Positions 32,262 to 39,909 of a stretch of 40,074 nucleotides of DNA are shown in pieces (the stretch's first letter is position 1; every line of letters begins with the position of its first letter). This stretch comes from Paludibacter sp. UBA5753 (GTDB lineage Bacteria > Bacteroidota > Bacteroidia > Bacteroidales > Paludibacteraceae), in assembly GCA_002427615.1 (NCBI GenBank), contig DIFH01000005.1:1-40074 (forward strand), given 5' to 3'. A model generated the notes under the pieces. It saw only the letters and a list, made by a program, of their open reading frames with translations, searched no databases and was not told the origin of the DNA. Both the position numbers and the translations under genes were made by a program.

Positions 32262-33323
32262 ATGGAATTGGAAAATGTCAACAGCTCCGGCGAAATAGAA
32301 CTTTACAGTGATGTGTGCCATATCATTGAGGGCAGCCGTCAACGTTTGGCAACCAACATAAATGCCGAAATATGCATGATGCACTGGCAAATAGGCAAGC
32401 GCATAAAGGAGGATGTACTTTACAGTCAAAGAGCCGAATACGGCAAACAAGTTGTAAAAAATCTCGCCGAACAGTTGACCCAACAGTTTGGTAAAGGATG
32501 GAGCGACCGCAAACTTCTGCATTGTATACGCGCCGCGTATACTTTTTCCGAAGATGAAATTGTATACGCAGTGCGTACCCAATTGACATGGACACACCTT
32601 CGTTCGCTGATGTTTATCGATGATACGCTCAAACGTCAGTTTTATATGGAAATGACCCGGTTAGAGCATTGGGACACCCGTACACTCGATGAGAAAATTG
32701 ATGCCATGCTTTATGAACGCACTGCCCTAAGCCGAAAACCCGAAGAGCTTATTAAACAAGAATTGGAGCAAATACAATACACCAATACATTAACACCCGA
32801 TGTGGTTTTCCGAAGCAGCTATTTTTTGGATGCAATTGGCTTGACAGATACTTATTCCGAAAAGGATTTGGAAAATGCAATACTTAGCAACATTCAGGCT
32901 TTTATCAAAGAAATGGGGTCGGATTTTGCCTTTCTCGACCGTCAAAAACGAATTACTGTTGATGCAACAGATTATTTTATCGACTTGCTTTTTTATCACA
33001 GAGGGTTACGCCGTTTGGTCGCCATTGACTTGAAGTTGGGAAAATTCAAACCCGAACACGAAGGACAAATGTTGCTTTACTTACGATATTTGAACAAAAA
33101 TGAACGCAAAGAAGGAGAAGAATCGCCCATAGGTTTAATCCTTTGCAGCGAAGGCAACACTGAACACATTGAATACCTGATGCTCGAAGAATCGGGCATT
33201 AAAGTAGCACAATATTATACACAACTACCGGATAAAACTCTATTAAGTGAGAAATTACACAAGGCTATTGCCATTGCAAAAGAGCATTATCAGAGTAAAA
33301 CCACTGAAAAACAACCAGAATGA
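32262..33323 (+). CDS. YhcG/DUF1016-family PD-(D/E)XK nuclease
   Basis: A 353-residue protein. Residues about 15-150 are the DUF1016 N-terminal domain (MMHWQIGKRIKEDVL, YGKQVVKNLAEQLTQQFGKG, LTWTHLRSLMFIDD). Residues about 180-345 are the PD-(D/E)XK nuclease domain, with DYFIDLLFYHRGLRRLVAID followed by LK, then the family's FKPEHEGQMLLYLRYL and PIGLILCSEG. Catalytic Asp and the E/D-x-K equivalent (AIDLK) are present. Proteins of this family often accompany type I R-M systems; the substrate and role are not settled. It lies 5 bp after hsdS, and its stop overlaps the next small ORF by 4 bp. Confidence 0.88.
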   Translation: MELENVNSSGEIELYSDVCHIIEGSRQRLATNINAEICMMHWQIGKRIKEDVLYSQRAEYGKQVVKNLAEQLTQQFGKGWSDRKLLHCIRAAYTFSEDEIVYAVRTQLTWTHLRSLMFIDDTLKRQFYMEMTRLEHWDTRTLDEKIDAMLYERTALSRKPEELIKQELEQIQYTNTLTPDVVFRSSYFLDAIGLTDTYSEKDLENAILSNIQAFIKEMGSDFAFLDRQKRITVDATDYFIDLLFYHRGLRRLVAIDLKLGKFKPEHEGQMLLYLRYLNKNERKEGEESPIGLILCSEGNTEHIEYLMLEESGIKVAQYYTQLPDKTLLSEKLHKAIAIAKEHYQSKTTEKQPE

Positions 33324-33439
33324 GTTACGATAACAAAAGAGTTATAAAATTGATTTACAACACACTATACATAAACGAAACCTTTGGTAATGAAATGGAT
33401 TTCATTACCAAAATTAAAGTTAAACAGGAATTATTATGA
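33320..33439 (+). CDS. 39-residue ORF coupled between the DUF1016 gene and hsdR
   Basis: An overlooked small frame starting MSYDNKRVIKLIYNTLYINE and ending KIKVKQELL. Its ATG overlaps the DUF1016 stop (ATGA at 33320) and its TGA overlaps the hsdR ATG (ATGA at 33436), so it exactly bridges two genes that would otherwise be 112 bp apart. This is strong evidence of translation. The peptide is basic, soluble and without known motifs. It may be a real small subunit or may serve mainly to couple translation to hsdR. Function unknown. Confidence 0.6.
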   Translation: MSYDNKRVIKLIYNTLYINETFGNEMDFITKIKVKQELL

Positions 33440-36400
33440 CACAATACAACCTCATTGCCGAAAACCCCGAAAGTACGGTAGTGGCAGAATATAAGCCGCT
33501 CTACCGAAGGGAAACTACATTCCAGAGTGAGGCAGACCTCGAAAAAGCATTTATTGAGCAGCTTCAAACACAGGCTTACGAATATTTGGCAATCACTTCG
33601 GAAGACGAGTTGATTGCCAACTTGCGCCTGCAATTAGAAGCACTGAATAATTACCAGTTTACCAATTCGGAATGGGAACAATTCTTCAAAAGCAAAATTG
33701 CTAACCAAAACAACGGCATTGAGGAAAAAACAACCATTATACAGGAAGACCATATCCAACTGCTTACCCGTGACGATGGTACAATAAAAAATATTTATTT
33801 GATAGACAAACAAAACATTCATAACAACAAACTTCAGGTAATCAACCAATATACAGTGGAAAGTGATAAACTGTTAGTAGATAATGAAACCCAATTAACC
33901 ACTAACAACTCACCATTATACACTAACAGGTATGATGTCACCATATTGGTAAACGGTTTGCCATTGGTACATATCGAGCTTAAAAAACGGGGCGTTGACA
34001 TTAAAGAGGCATTTAATCAGATAAACCGCTACAACCGCGAATCGTTTTGGGCTGGCTGCGGTTTGTTTGAGTATGTGCAGCTATTTGTAATTTCAAACGG
34101 CACTTATACCAAATATTATAGCAATACCACCCGCTTTACGCATATCAGAGAACTGGGTGATGGAGCGGTAAAGAAAGGCAAACGCACCAGCAACAGTTTT
34201 GAATTTACTTCGTGGTGGGCTGATGCCAACAACCGCCCCATTACCGATTTGATGGACTTTGGCCGTACTTTCTTTGCCAAACATACCCTGCTCAATTTGC
34301 TTACTAAATATTGCGTTTTCACTTCCGACAAATTGTTGTTGGCAATGCGTTCTTACCAGATTGTAGCTACCGAGCGTATTTTGAATAAAATAGCAATTTC
34401 CAATAACTACAAATCGTATGGAACTATTGATGGCGGTGGTTATATCTGGCATACCACGGGAAGCGGTAAAACACTAACTTCGTTTAAAACCGCTCAACTG
34501 GCAAGCAAATTGCCATTTATTGAAAAAGTACTATTTGTGGTAGATCGGAAAGACCTCGACTATCAAACCATGAAAGAATACGATAAGTTTGAGAAAGGGG
34601 CTGCAAATAGTAATTCCAATACTGCCATTCTAAAAAAACAGTTGGATGACCCCAATTGTCGAATTATTATTACAACGATACAAAAGCTTTCGGTACTGAT
34701 TAAGAAACAAAAAAAGTTTCCTCTCTCTGCTCGGAATGGCGGAACCTTGAATGTAGAGATTCCTCCCGTTGGTCGGAATGACGAGCGTATGGTCAATGAA
34801 GAGATTCCTCCCGTTGGTCGGAATGACGAACAATTTCATAGTTTTAGAGGAGGTAGTGGTGGCGACTCCGTCGCCACCACTACCTCCCCCTTACAACCCA
34901 AAAACGACTGTCATTCCGAACGAAGTGAGGAAACTAATAAGATTCCTCTTTTCAGTCGGAATGACGAGCGTGTGGTAAATGAAGAGATTCCTCCCGTTGG
35001 TCGGAATGACAACGCTTCGGGATGTGCAAGTGGGAATGCGGGCGGCGTCGCCGCCCGCATTCCCACCTATTCCCTTGTTTGCGATGTCCGTCATTCCGAG
35101 CAAAGCGAGGAACCTCAACCCAAAAACGACCGTCATTCCGAGCAAAGTGAGGAAACTCAACCCAAAAACGACCGTCATTCCGAACGAAGTGAGGAAACTC
35201 AACCCAAAAACGACTGTCATTCCGAGCAAAGCGAGGAAACTAATAAGATTCCTCCCTACGGTCGGAATGACGAGCGGCTCAATGAGGATAAAAACGCAAC
35301 GCAGTGGAGAGAGGAATCTCCCTCCCTTTCCGGCAAGTCTGTCATTTCGAGCGAAGCGAGAAACCTGTTCAACCAGCATATCGTTATAATTTTCGATGAG
35401 TGCCACCGCTCACAGTTTGGCGATATGCACACTGCCATTACAAAAACATTCAAGAAATATCACCTTTTCGGCTTTACAGGTACGCCGATTTTTGCCGTTA
35501 ATTCAAACAGTAACAGCCGTGCTGATTTACGCACTACCGAACAGGCATTCGGTGCAAAATTACACACCTATACCATTGTAGATGCCATTACCGATAAAAA
35601 TGTATTACCGTTCCGTATTGACTATATCAGCACAATGAAGGAACAGGAAAATATACAGGACGAAAAAGTATGGAATATTGACCGTGAACGGGCATTATTA
35701 GCGCCGGAGCGTATCAGCAATATTGTGAAGTATATCCGTGAACATTTCGACCAGAAAACAAAACGAAACAGCTTCTATCAATTAAAAGACCGCCGACTAT
35801 CCGGTTTTAATTCCATTTTTGCCGTTTCGTCTATTGAGGCAGCCAGAAAATATTACACCGAGTTTCAAAAACAAATGATGGGGTTGCCAGGCGATAAACA
35901 GTTAAAAGTAGCTACCATTTACAGTTTTGGAGTGAATGAAGACCCTGAAAACGGAATCATTGATGATGAAAACCTCGAAGATACCAGCCTTTTAGACCAA
36001 AGCTCACGAGATTTTCTTGAATCGGCCATACAGGACTACAACAGGCTGTTTAAAACCAATTACGATACTTCGAGCGATAAATTTCAAAACTACTACAAAG
36101 ATGTATCGCAACGGGTAAAAGACCGTGAAATTGATTTGCTTATTGTAGTAAACATGTTCCTTACAGGGTTCGATGCCACTACTTTAAATACACTTTGGGT
36201 GGATAAAAATCTTCGTTTGCATGGACTTTTGCAAGCCTATTCACGCACAAACCGCATTCTGAACACGGTTAAAACCTTTGGTAATATTGTTTGTTTCCGC
36301 AACCTCGAAAAAGCCACCAACGAGAGTATTGCACTATTTGGCGACAAAGAAGCCGGAGGAGTGGTTTTACTCAAAACGTACGATGAATATTACAACGGCT

Positions 36401-37239
36401 ACAAAAAAGGAGATGAAGACATTCCCGGCTATGCAGATTTAGTGCATGATTTACAGGAAAAATTCCCATTAAACAGTCATTGCGGGCTTGACCAGCAATC
36501 CCCTGAAACAGGAGATTCTGCCATTCAGTGGAATGACGTTAGGGGAGAACAAAACCAAAAAGACTTTATCAAGCTTTACAGTTCCATTCTGAAAGTAAAA
36601 AACATACTTTCCACATTCGATGAATTTTCAGGCAATGAAATACTCTCGGAAAGAGATGTGCAGGATTATCACAGCATATATATCAATCTTTACAACGATT
36701 TCCGTGGCAAAAGTAAGGGCGACAACGAAAATGTGAACGATGATATAGTGTTTGAAATGGAGTTGATTAAACAGGTCGAAATCAACATTGATTATATCCT
36801 CGCTCTCATTAAGAAATACCACGAAGGCCATTTAAAAGACAAGGAAATTGTTATCAGTATCAGCAAAGCCATTGATTCCAGTGTGGAACTCCGCAATAAA
36901 AAAGAGCTTATCGAACAATTTATCGATTCGTTGACCCCTTCAACCAATGTGGATGATGATTGGCGTTCGTTTGTTGATGCTAAGAAAGTAGAAGAATTAA
37001 ACCAAATTATTAACGATGAAAATTTGGATAAGGAAGAAACATACAAGTTTATCACAAATGCTTTTCGAGACGGTTATATACAATCAACAGGCACAGCATT
37101 GAGCAAAGTTCTGCCACCTGTTTCAAGGTTTTCGCCAACAGGCGACCGCACAAAGAAAAGAGAATCAGTACTCGAAAAGCTCAGTTTATTTTTGGATAAA
37201 TTCTGGGATATATCGGGTGGCATGTTTTTAAAGAATTGA
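33436..37239 (+). CDS. hsdR: Type I restriction endonuclease/translocase HsdR with three in-frame repeat inserts
   Basis: A 1267-residue restriction subunit, about 250 longer than usual. The nuclease domain has D167 (NRYDVTILVNG) and the ELKKRG motif (about 180). Walker A is HTTGSGKT (339-346), the DEAD-type box is DECHRSQFG (654-662), the FTGTP motif follows, and MFLTGFDATTLNTLWVDKNL and QAYSRTNRI are the C-terminal motor motifs. Three segments do not belong to the family: about 142-162 (low-complexity DNETQLTTNNSPL), about 428-644 (palindromic repeat block between TIQKLSVLIKK and the DECH box) and about 1013-1037 (HCGLDQQSPETGDSAIQWND). Removing them restores a normal length of about 1005. 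All are in frame, so the protein may still be made; activity is uncertain. Confidence 0.93.
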   Translation: MTQYNLIAENPESTVVAEYKPLYRRETTFQSEADLEKAFIEQLQTQAYEYLAITSEDELIANLRLQLEALNNYQFTNSEWEQFFKSKIANQNNGIEEKTTIIQEDHIQLLTRDDGTIKNIYLIDKQNIHNNKLQVINQYTVESDKLLVDNETQLTTNNSPLYTNRYDVTILVNGLPLVHIELKKRGVDIKEAFNQINRYNRESFWAGCGLFEYVQLFVISNGTYTKYYSNTTRFTHIRELGDGAVKKGKRTSNSFEFTSWWADANNRPITDLMDFGRTFFAKHTLLNLLTKYCVFTSDKLLLAMRSYQIVATERILNKIAISNNYKSYGTIDGGGYIWHTTGSGKTLTSFKTAQLASKLPFIEKVLFVVDRKDLDYQTMKEYDKFEKGAANSNSNTAILKKQLDDPNCRIIITTIQKLSVLIKKQKKFPLSARNGGTLNVEIPPVGRNDERMVNEEIPPVGRNDEQFHSFRGGSGGDSVATTTSPLQPKNDCHSERSEETNKIPLFSRNDERVVNEEIPPVGRNDNASGCASGNAGGVAARIPTYSLVCDVRHSEQSEEPQPKNDRHSEQSEETQPKNDRHSERSEETQPKNDCHSEQSEETNKIPPYGRNDERLNEDKNATQWREESPSLSGKSVISSEARNLFNQHIVIIFDECHRSQFGDMHTAITKTFKKYHLFGFTGTPIFAVNSNSNSRADLRTTEQAFGAKLHTYTIVDAITDKNVLPFRIDYISTMKEQENIQDEKVWNIDRERALLAPERISNIVKYIREHFDQKTKRNSFYQLKDRRLSGFNSIFAVSSIEAARKYYTEFQKQMMGLPGDKQLKVATIYSFGVNEDPENGIIDDENLEDTSLLDQSSRDFLESAIQDYNRLFKTNYDTSSDKFQNYYKDVSQRVKDREIDLLIVVNMFLTGFDATTLNTLWVDKNLRLHGLLQAYSRTNRILNTVKTFGNIVCFRNLEKATNESIALFGDKEAGGVVLLKTYDEYYNGYKKGDEDIPGYADLVHDLQEKFPLNSHCGLDQQSPETGDSAIQWNDVRGEQNQKDFIKLYSSILKVKNILSTFDEFSGNEILSERDVQDYHSIYINLYNDFRGKSKGDNENVNDDIVFEMELIKQVEINIDYILALIKKYHEGHLKDKEIVISISKAIDSSVELRNKKELIEQFIDSLTPSTNVDDDWRSFVDAKKVEELNQIINDENLDKEETYKFITNAFRDGYIQSTGTALSKVLPPVSRFSPTGDRTKKRESVLEKLSLFLDKFWDISGGMFLKN
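33859..33921. repeat. Low-complexity insert in the HsdR nuclease domain
   Basis: Encodes about 21 residues (ESDKLLVDNETQLTTNNSPL) between VINQY and TNRYDV, which are nearly adjacent in typical HsdR proteins. The DNA has the ACCACTAACAACTCACCATT style of dispersed intergenic word repeats. Confidence 0.55.
34716..35368. repeat. Palindromic repeat block, copy B (inside hsdR)
   Basis: About 650 bp inserted in frame (HsdR residues about 428-644). It holds the same units as copy A plus extra ones: GTCGGAATGACGAGCG and GTCATTCCGAGCAAAGCGAG in opposite orientations, a perfect 17-bp hairpin at 34849-34887 with a 5-nt loop, a second at 35030-35066 with loop GTC, and a 42-bp tandem array at 35089-35240. 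It is open in several frames on both strands, so it can be read through whichever way it inserts. Confidence 0.95.
35089..35240 (+). repeat. 42-bp tandem array inside hsdR
   Basis: Units start at 35089, 35131, 35173 and 35215 (last one partial), each beginning YGTCATTCCGARC and encoding 14 residues of the form RHSEQSEETQPKND. A multiple of three, so copy-number change keeps the frame. Copy A has only about two such units. Confidence 0.92.
36472..36546. repeat. Second dispersed-repeat insert in hsdR
   Basis: Encodes NSHCGLDQQSPETGDSAIQW followed by NDVRG. The DNA begins AACAGTCATTGCGGGCTTGA, the familiar CGGGCTTGACC-CGCAATC style dispersed repeat of environmental Bacteroidota. It lies between DLQEKFPL and EQNQKDFIKLYSSIL, which would otherwise join as a continuous helix. 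Confidence 0.75.
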
Positions 37240-37714
37240 ATGTGTCTGAAACTCGGCTACTAAATGAAAACGAGTACCTTAAAACATACCAACAGATAGT
37301 TGCCTTTGCTAATTTTACTTTTAGACTTTACTATAAGGTGGCGTTTTGAAAAGTATGATACAATAAGGTCTTATTAACAGGTATACTACAACAGTATTGG
37401 GCGATAATTTAGTCTTTATTATTCTTGATAAGTTTAAAGAAATGGGTTTAGAGTATAGCTATATATCCTGTTTTATTATAATATATTTATTTTAATATAT
37501 TGAAATTCAACTGATAACACTGTTTTGCTTTTTGTATAGCCACTAAAAGCGGGAGAGTTCCAATCAAGTAGTTAATGTATATTAATACGAAATAGCAAAG
37601 AAAAAAAATCCGAAGCTTATAAATGTAAAAAAACAACAATCATAATGATTCATAACTTATTGCAAAGGAGAAATCCCTGAATAGATAAAAATAACCATTT
37701 TAAAAACAAAAATC
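37240..37714. other. Spacer after hsdR
   Basis: AT-rich and mostly closed. A 35-codon open stretch just after hsdR (about 37242-37349, reading SETRLLNENEYLKTYQQIVA) has no start and matches nothing I know; it may be the tail of a lost gene. No clear terminator for the restriction operon is visible. Confidence 0.4.
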
Positions 37715-37819
37715 ATGTCAAAATCAATGGATGCGAAAAAAACCGCAAAAAAGGAACCTCTTAAAACTCCCAAAGAAAAAAAAGAGGAAAAGAGAGAAAA
37801 GAAACAGAAAAAAGGCTGA
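37715..37819 (+). CDS. 34-residue lysine-rich small protein
   Basis: MSKSMDAKKTAKKEPLKTPK followed by EKKEEKREKKQKKG: 17 lysines in 34 residues and no hydrophobic core. Short Lys-rich proteins with this kind of MSKSMDAKK start occur in Bacteroidota. A strong terminator begins 43 bp after the stop, and an AAAGGAG stretch lies about 45 bp upstream. A nucleic-acid-binding or ribosome-associated role is plausible, but function is unknown. Confidence 0.65.
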   Translation: MSKSMDAKKTAKKEPLKTPKEKKEEKREKKQKKG

Positions 37820-37861
37820 TCCTTTCTTCTGAAATCTGTAATTTCAGATTATATCTTTAAG

Positions 37862-37904
37862 CTCCGGTTTTCCCCTCCCGAAGGGAGAAACCGGAGTGTT
37901 TTTT
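37862..37904 (+). terminator. Terminator of the lysine-rich gene
   Basis: CTCCGGTTT (37862-37870) pairs with AAACCGGAG (37888-37896); an inner CTCCC/GGGAG stem extends it, and TGTTTTTT follows. Confidence 0.9.
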
Positions 37905-37995
37905 GCGGAAATCTAAACGTTAACTGACAACCGGAAACTTTTTCCCACCTGTGATAAACAGGAATATCGAATCTTTCACATGAACAAAAAAACCT

Positions 37996-38026
37996 TTTGA
38001 TAATCAGAAAAATATATCTACTTTTG
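37996..38026 (+). promoter_or_regulatory. Near-consensus Bacteroidota promoter
   Basis: TTTG (37996-37999), 19 bp, then TACTTTTG (38019-38026): both the -33 and the -7 (TAnnTTTG) elements at the expected spacing, 54 bp before the ATG at 38081. This supports that start over an in-frame ATG at 37997 that lies inside the promoter. Confidence 0.7.
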
Positions 38027-38080
38027 AACAATCAAGCAGAGTCAACACATAAATTTATATTGAAAAACAATTATTCACGT

Positions 38081-39082
38081 ATGAAGGTATTATTTATAGG
38101 CGGAACGGGCAATATCAGTTCGGCATGTTCGGAACTGAGCATCAAGCGGGGCATGGATTTATATCATTTGAACCGAGGCAAAAGCGCCGGTATCCTTAAT
38201 GTAGAAGGAGCTAAAACCATCATTGCGGATATTCGTAATTTTGAGGAAACAAAAAAAGCGATTGAAGGGCTGCACTTCGATGCCGTAGTCGATTTTATCG
38301 CTTTTGAACCGGAACACATACAGAATGATATCAAATTATTTAGCGGCAAAACCGATCAGTTTGTATTTATCAGTTCGGCATCGGTATACCAGACTCCTCC
38401 CGAAAAGCTTCCGGTAACCGAAGAAACGCCATTGGAAAATCCTATTTGGGAATATTCCCAAAATAAAATTTCCTGCGAAAATTTATTAAGGTATGAGTAT
38501 AAAAGAAACGGATTCCCTTACACCATCATTCGTCCGTCGCATACCTACAGTAAAACACTGATTCCGCTCGAAGGTGGATATACGGTATTGCACCGTATGC
38601 TGAAAGGCTTGCCCGTAGTGGTGCATGGCGATGGAACTTCCATTTGGACGCTAACACACCATAAAGATTTTGCAGTAGGATTGGTTGGACTGCTGGGAAA
38701 CAAGGATGCCATCCACGAAGCATTCCATATTACTTCGGACGAGTGGTTAACGTGGAACGGCATTTTCACGATTTTGGCTGCCGAATTAGAAGTAACTCCT
38801 CATTTGGTGCATGTTCCGTCCTACTTGATAGCCCGTTACGACAAGCGCATTGGCGATAGTTTACTGGGCGACAAGGCTCATAGCTTGATTTTCGACAATA
38901 CAAAAATCCGCCAATTTGTTCCCGATTTCAATCCGCAGATTTCATTCCGCCAGGGTGCGAAGGAAATTGTAAAATGGTACAAGGAAAACACGATAAACAA
39001 GGAACCGGACGAACGTATCAATAATTTTATGAATAAAATTATTCAGGATTTACGGGAAGCAAAATTCTTAGAATCACTTTAA
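38081..39082 (+). CDS. NAD-dependent epimerase/dehydratase-family (extended SDR) protein
   Basis: A 333-residue Rossmann-fold protein. KVLFIGGTGNISSACSEL (2-19) is the GxxGxxG nucleotide loop; DLYHLNRGKSAG, IIADIRNF and FDAVVDFIAF follow in the usual order. VFISSASVYQTPPEKLPVTE (about 95-114) carries the catalytic Ser/Tyr region, with the YSQNKISCE segment providing Y-x-x-x-K. RPSHTYSKTLIP and HHKDFAVGLVGLLG complete the C-terminal part. It resembles the atypical SDRs of Bacteroidota annotated as NAD-dependent epimerases; the sugar-nucleotide or other substrate is unknown. It stands alone behind its own promoter. The ATG at 38081 is preferred. Confidence 0.85.
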   Translation: MKVLFIGGTGNISSACSELSIKRGMDLYHLNRGKSAGILNVEGAKTIIADIRNFEETKKAIEGLHFDAVVDFIAFEPEHIQNDIKLFSGKTDQFVFISSASVYQTPPEKLPVTEETPLENPIWEYSQNKISCENLLRYEYKRNGFPYTIIRPSHTYSKTLIPLEGGYTVLHRMLKGLPVVVHGDGTSIWTLTHHKDFAVGLVGLLGNKDAIHEAFHITSDEWLTWNGIFTILAAELEVTPHLVHVPSYLIARYDKRIGDSLLGDKAHSLIFDNTKIRQFVPDFNPQISFRQGAKEIVKWYKENTINKEPDERINNFMNKIIQDLREAKFLESL

Positions 39083-39264
39083 TTCTGGTTTGACAGATTA
39101 GATTATTTCAATTAAAGCTCATTTTTTGATCAAAAAATATTCAATTATATTTTGCTATATCAGTTATATTTAGTATCTTAGAGGCATAATTCAGAGAAGG
39201 TTTACAATGAAAACATTAATTAAATTTATGTTAAATTCAAGGTTTGCGGTTATAGGAGAAACAA
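39083..39264. other. Spacer without a gene
   Basis: AT-rich, closed in all frames. No terminator is obvious after the SDR gene and no inverted repeat is recognised as the transposon end. Confidence 0.4.
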
Positions 39265-39909
39265 GCTTACCGCCCGATTGAGAATTTAACCGAATTATTA
39301 AAAAGTAAAAAATATGGAGAAACACTGACCGGGATAGCAAGCCGGTTAGGCTTGCATTTGTCTGATTATCAGCACATATCTAAAAATAAAACGAAACGTT
39401 TCTTTGCAAAAGCAGAGATTTATGCTCAAGGTTTGTTGTTGAGCGAAAACAGGAATATTGAAAAGCTAAGTGAAACAATGGATTCGAGCTATTATCAAAT
39501 GCATCATTTCATAACAGAATCTACCTGGAGTGGTAGAAAGCTAATAGATCAGGTAGCAAAAGAAGTGAATTTCTTGCTTCCAAAAGGTAAATTGACCGGA
39601 CTGATAATAGACGAAAGTGGTTGGGTAAAAAAAGGAAATAAGAGTGTGGGTGTAGGTCATCAATACTGTGGCAATGTAGGAAAACTCAGTAATTCTCAAG
39701 TCGCCGTATTTGCAGCATTAAATAACGGTGACTTTAGTTCGATGGTCGATGCACGTTTATTTTTGCCTGAAGACTGGTGTGCAGATTCAAAAAGATGCGA
39801 TGAGGCAGGTATACCGGCATCCGAAAGAACTTTTAAAACTAAACTCCAAATTGCTTATGAGATAGTGGAACATCAATCAAATCAGATTGATTTTGACTTT
39901 TTGATTTGA
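39265..39909 (+). pseudogene. Truncated IS701-family transposase
   Basis: The frame reads ENLTELLKSKKYGETLTGIA, then LSDYQHISKNKTKRFFAKAE, ITESTWSGRKLIDQVAKEVN, LTGLIIDESGWVKKGNKSVG (the first catalytic Asp of the DDE triad), VGHQYCGNVGKLSNSQVAVF and ARLFLPEDWC. This is the N-terminal half of an IS701-type (DDE_5) transposase. It ends at a stop at 39909, after about 210 residues instead of about 400, so the remaining catalytic residues are missing. There is no clear ATG start; a TTG at 39352 gives the longest conventional reading. Inactive remnant. Confidence 0.8.

Noticed and set aside
34891..35406. 171-codon minus-strand ORF inside hsdR
   Set aside because: It is the reverse reading of the palindromic repeat block (LISFLALLGMTVVFGL units), a by-product of the block being stop-free in many frames.
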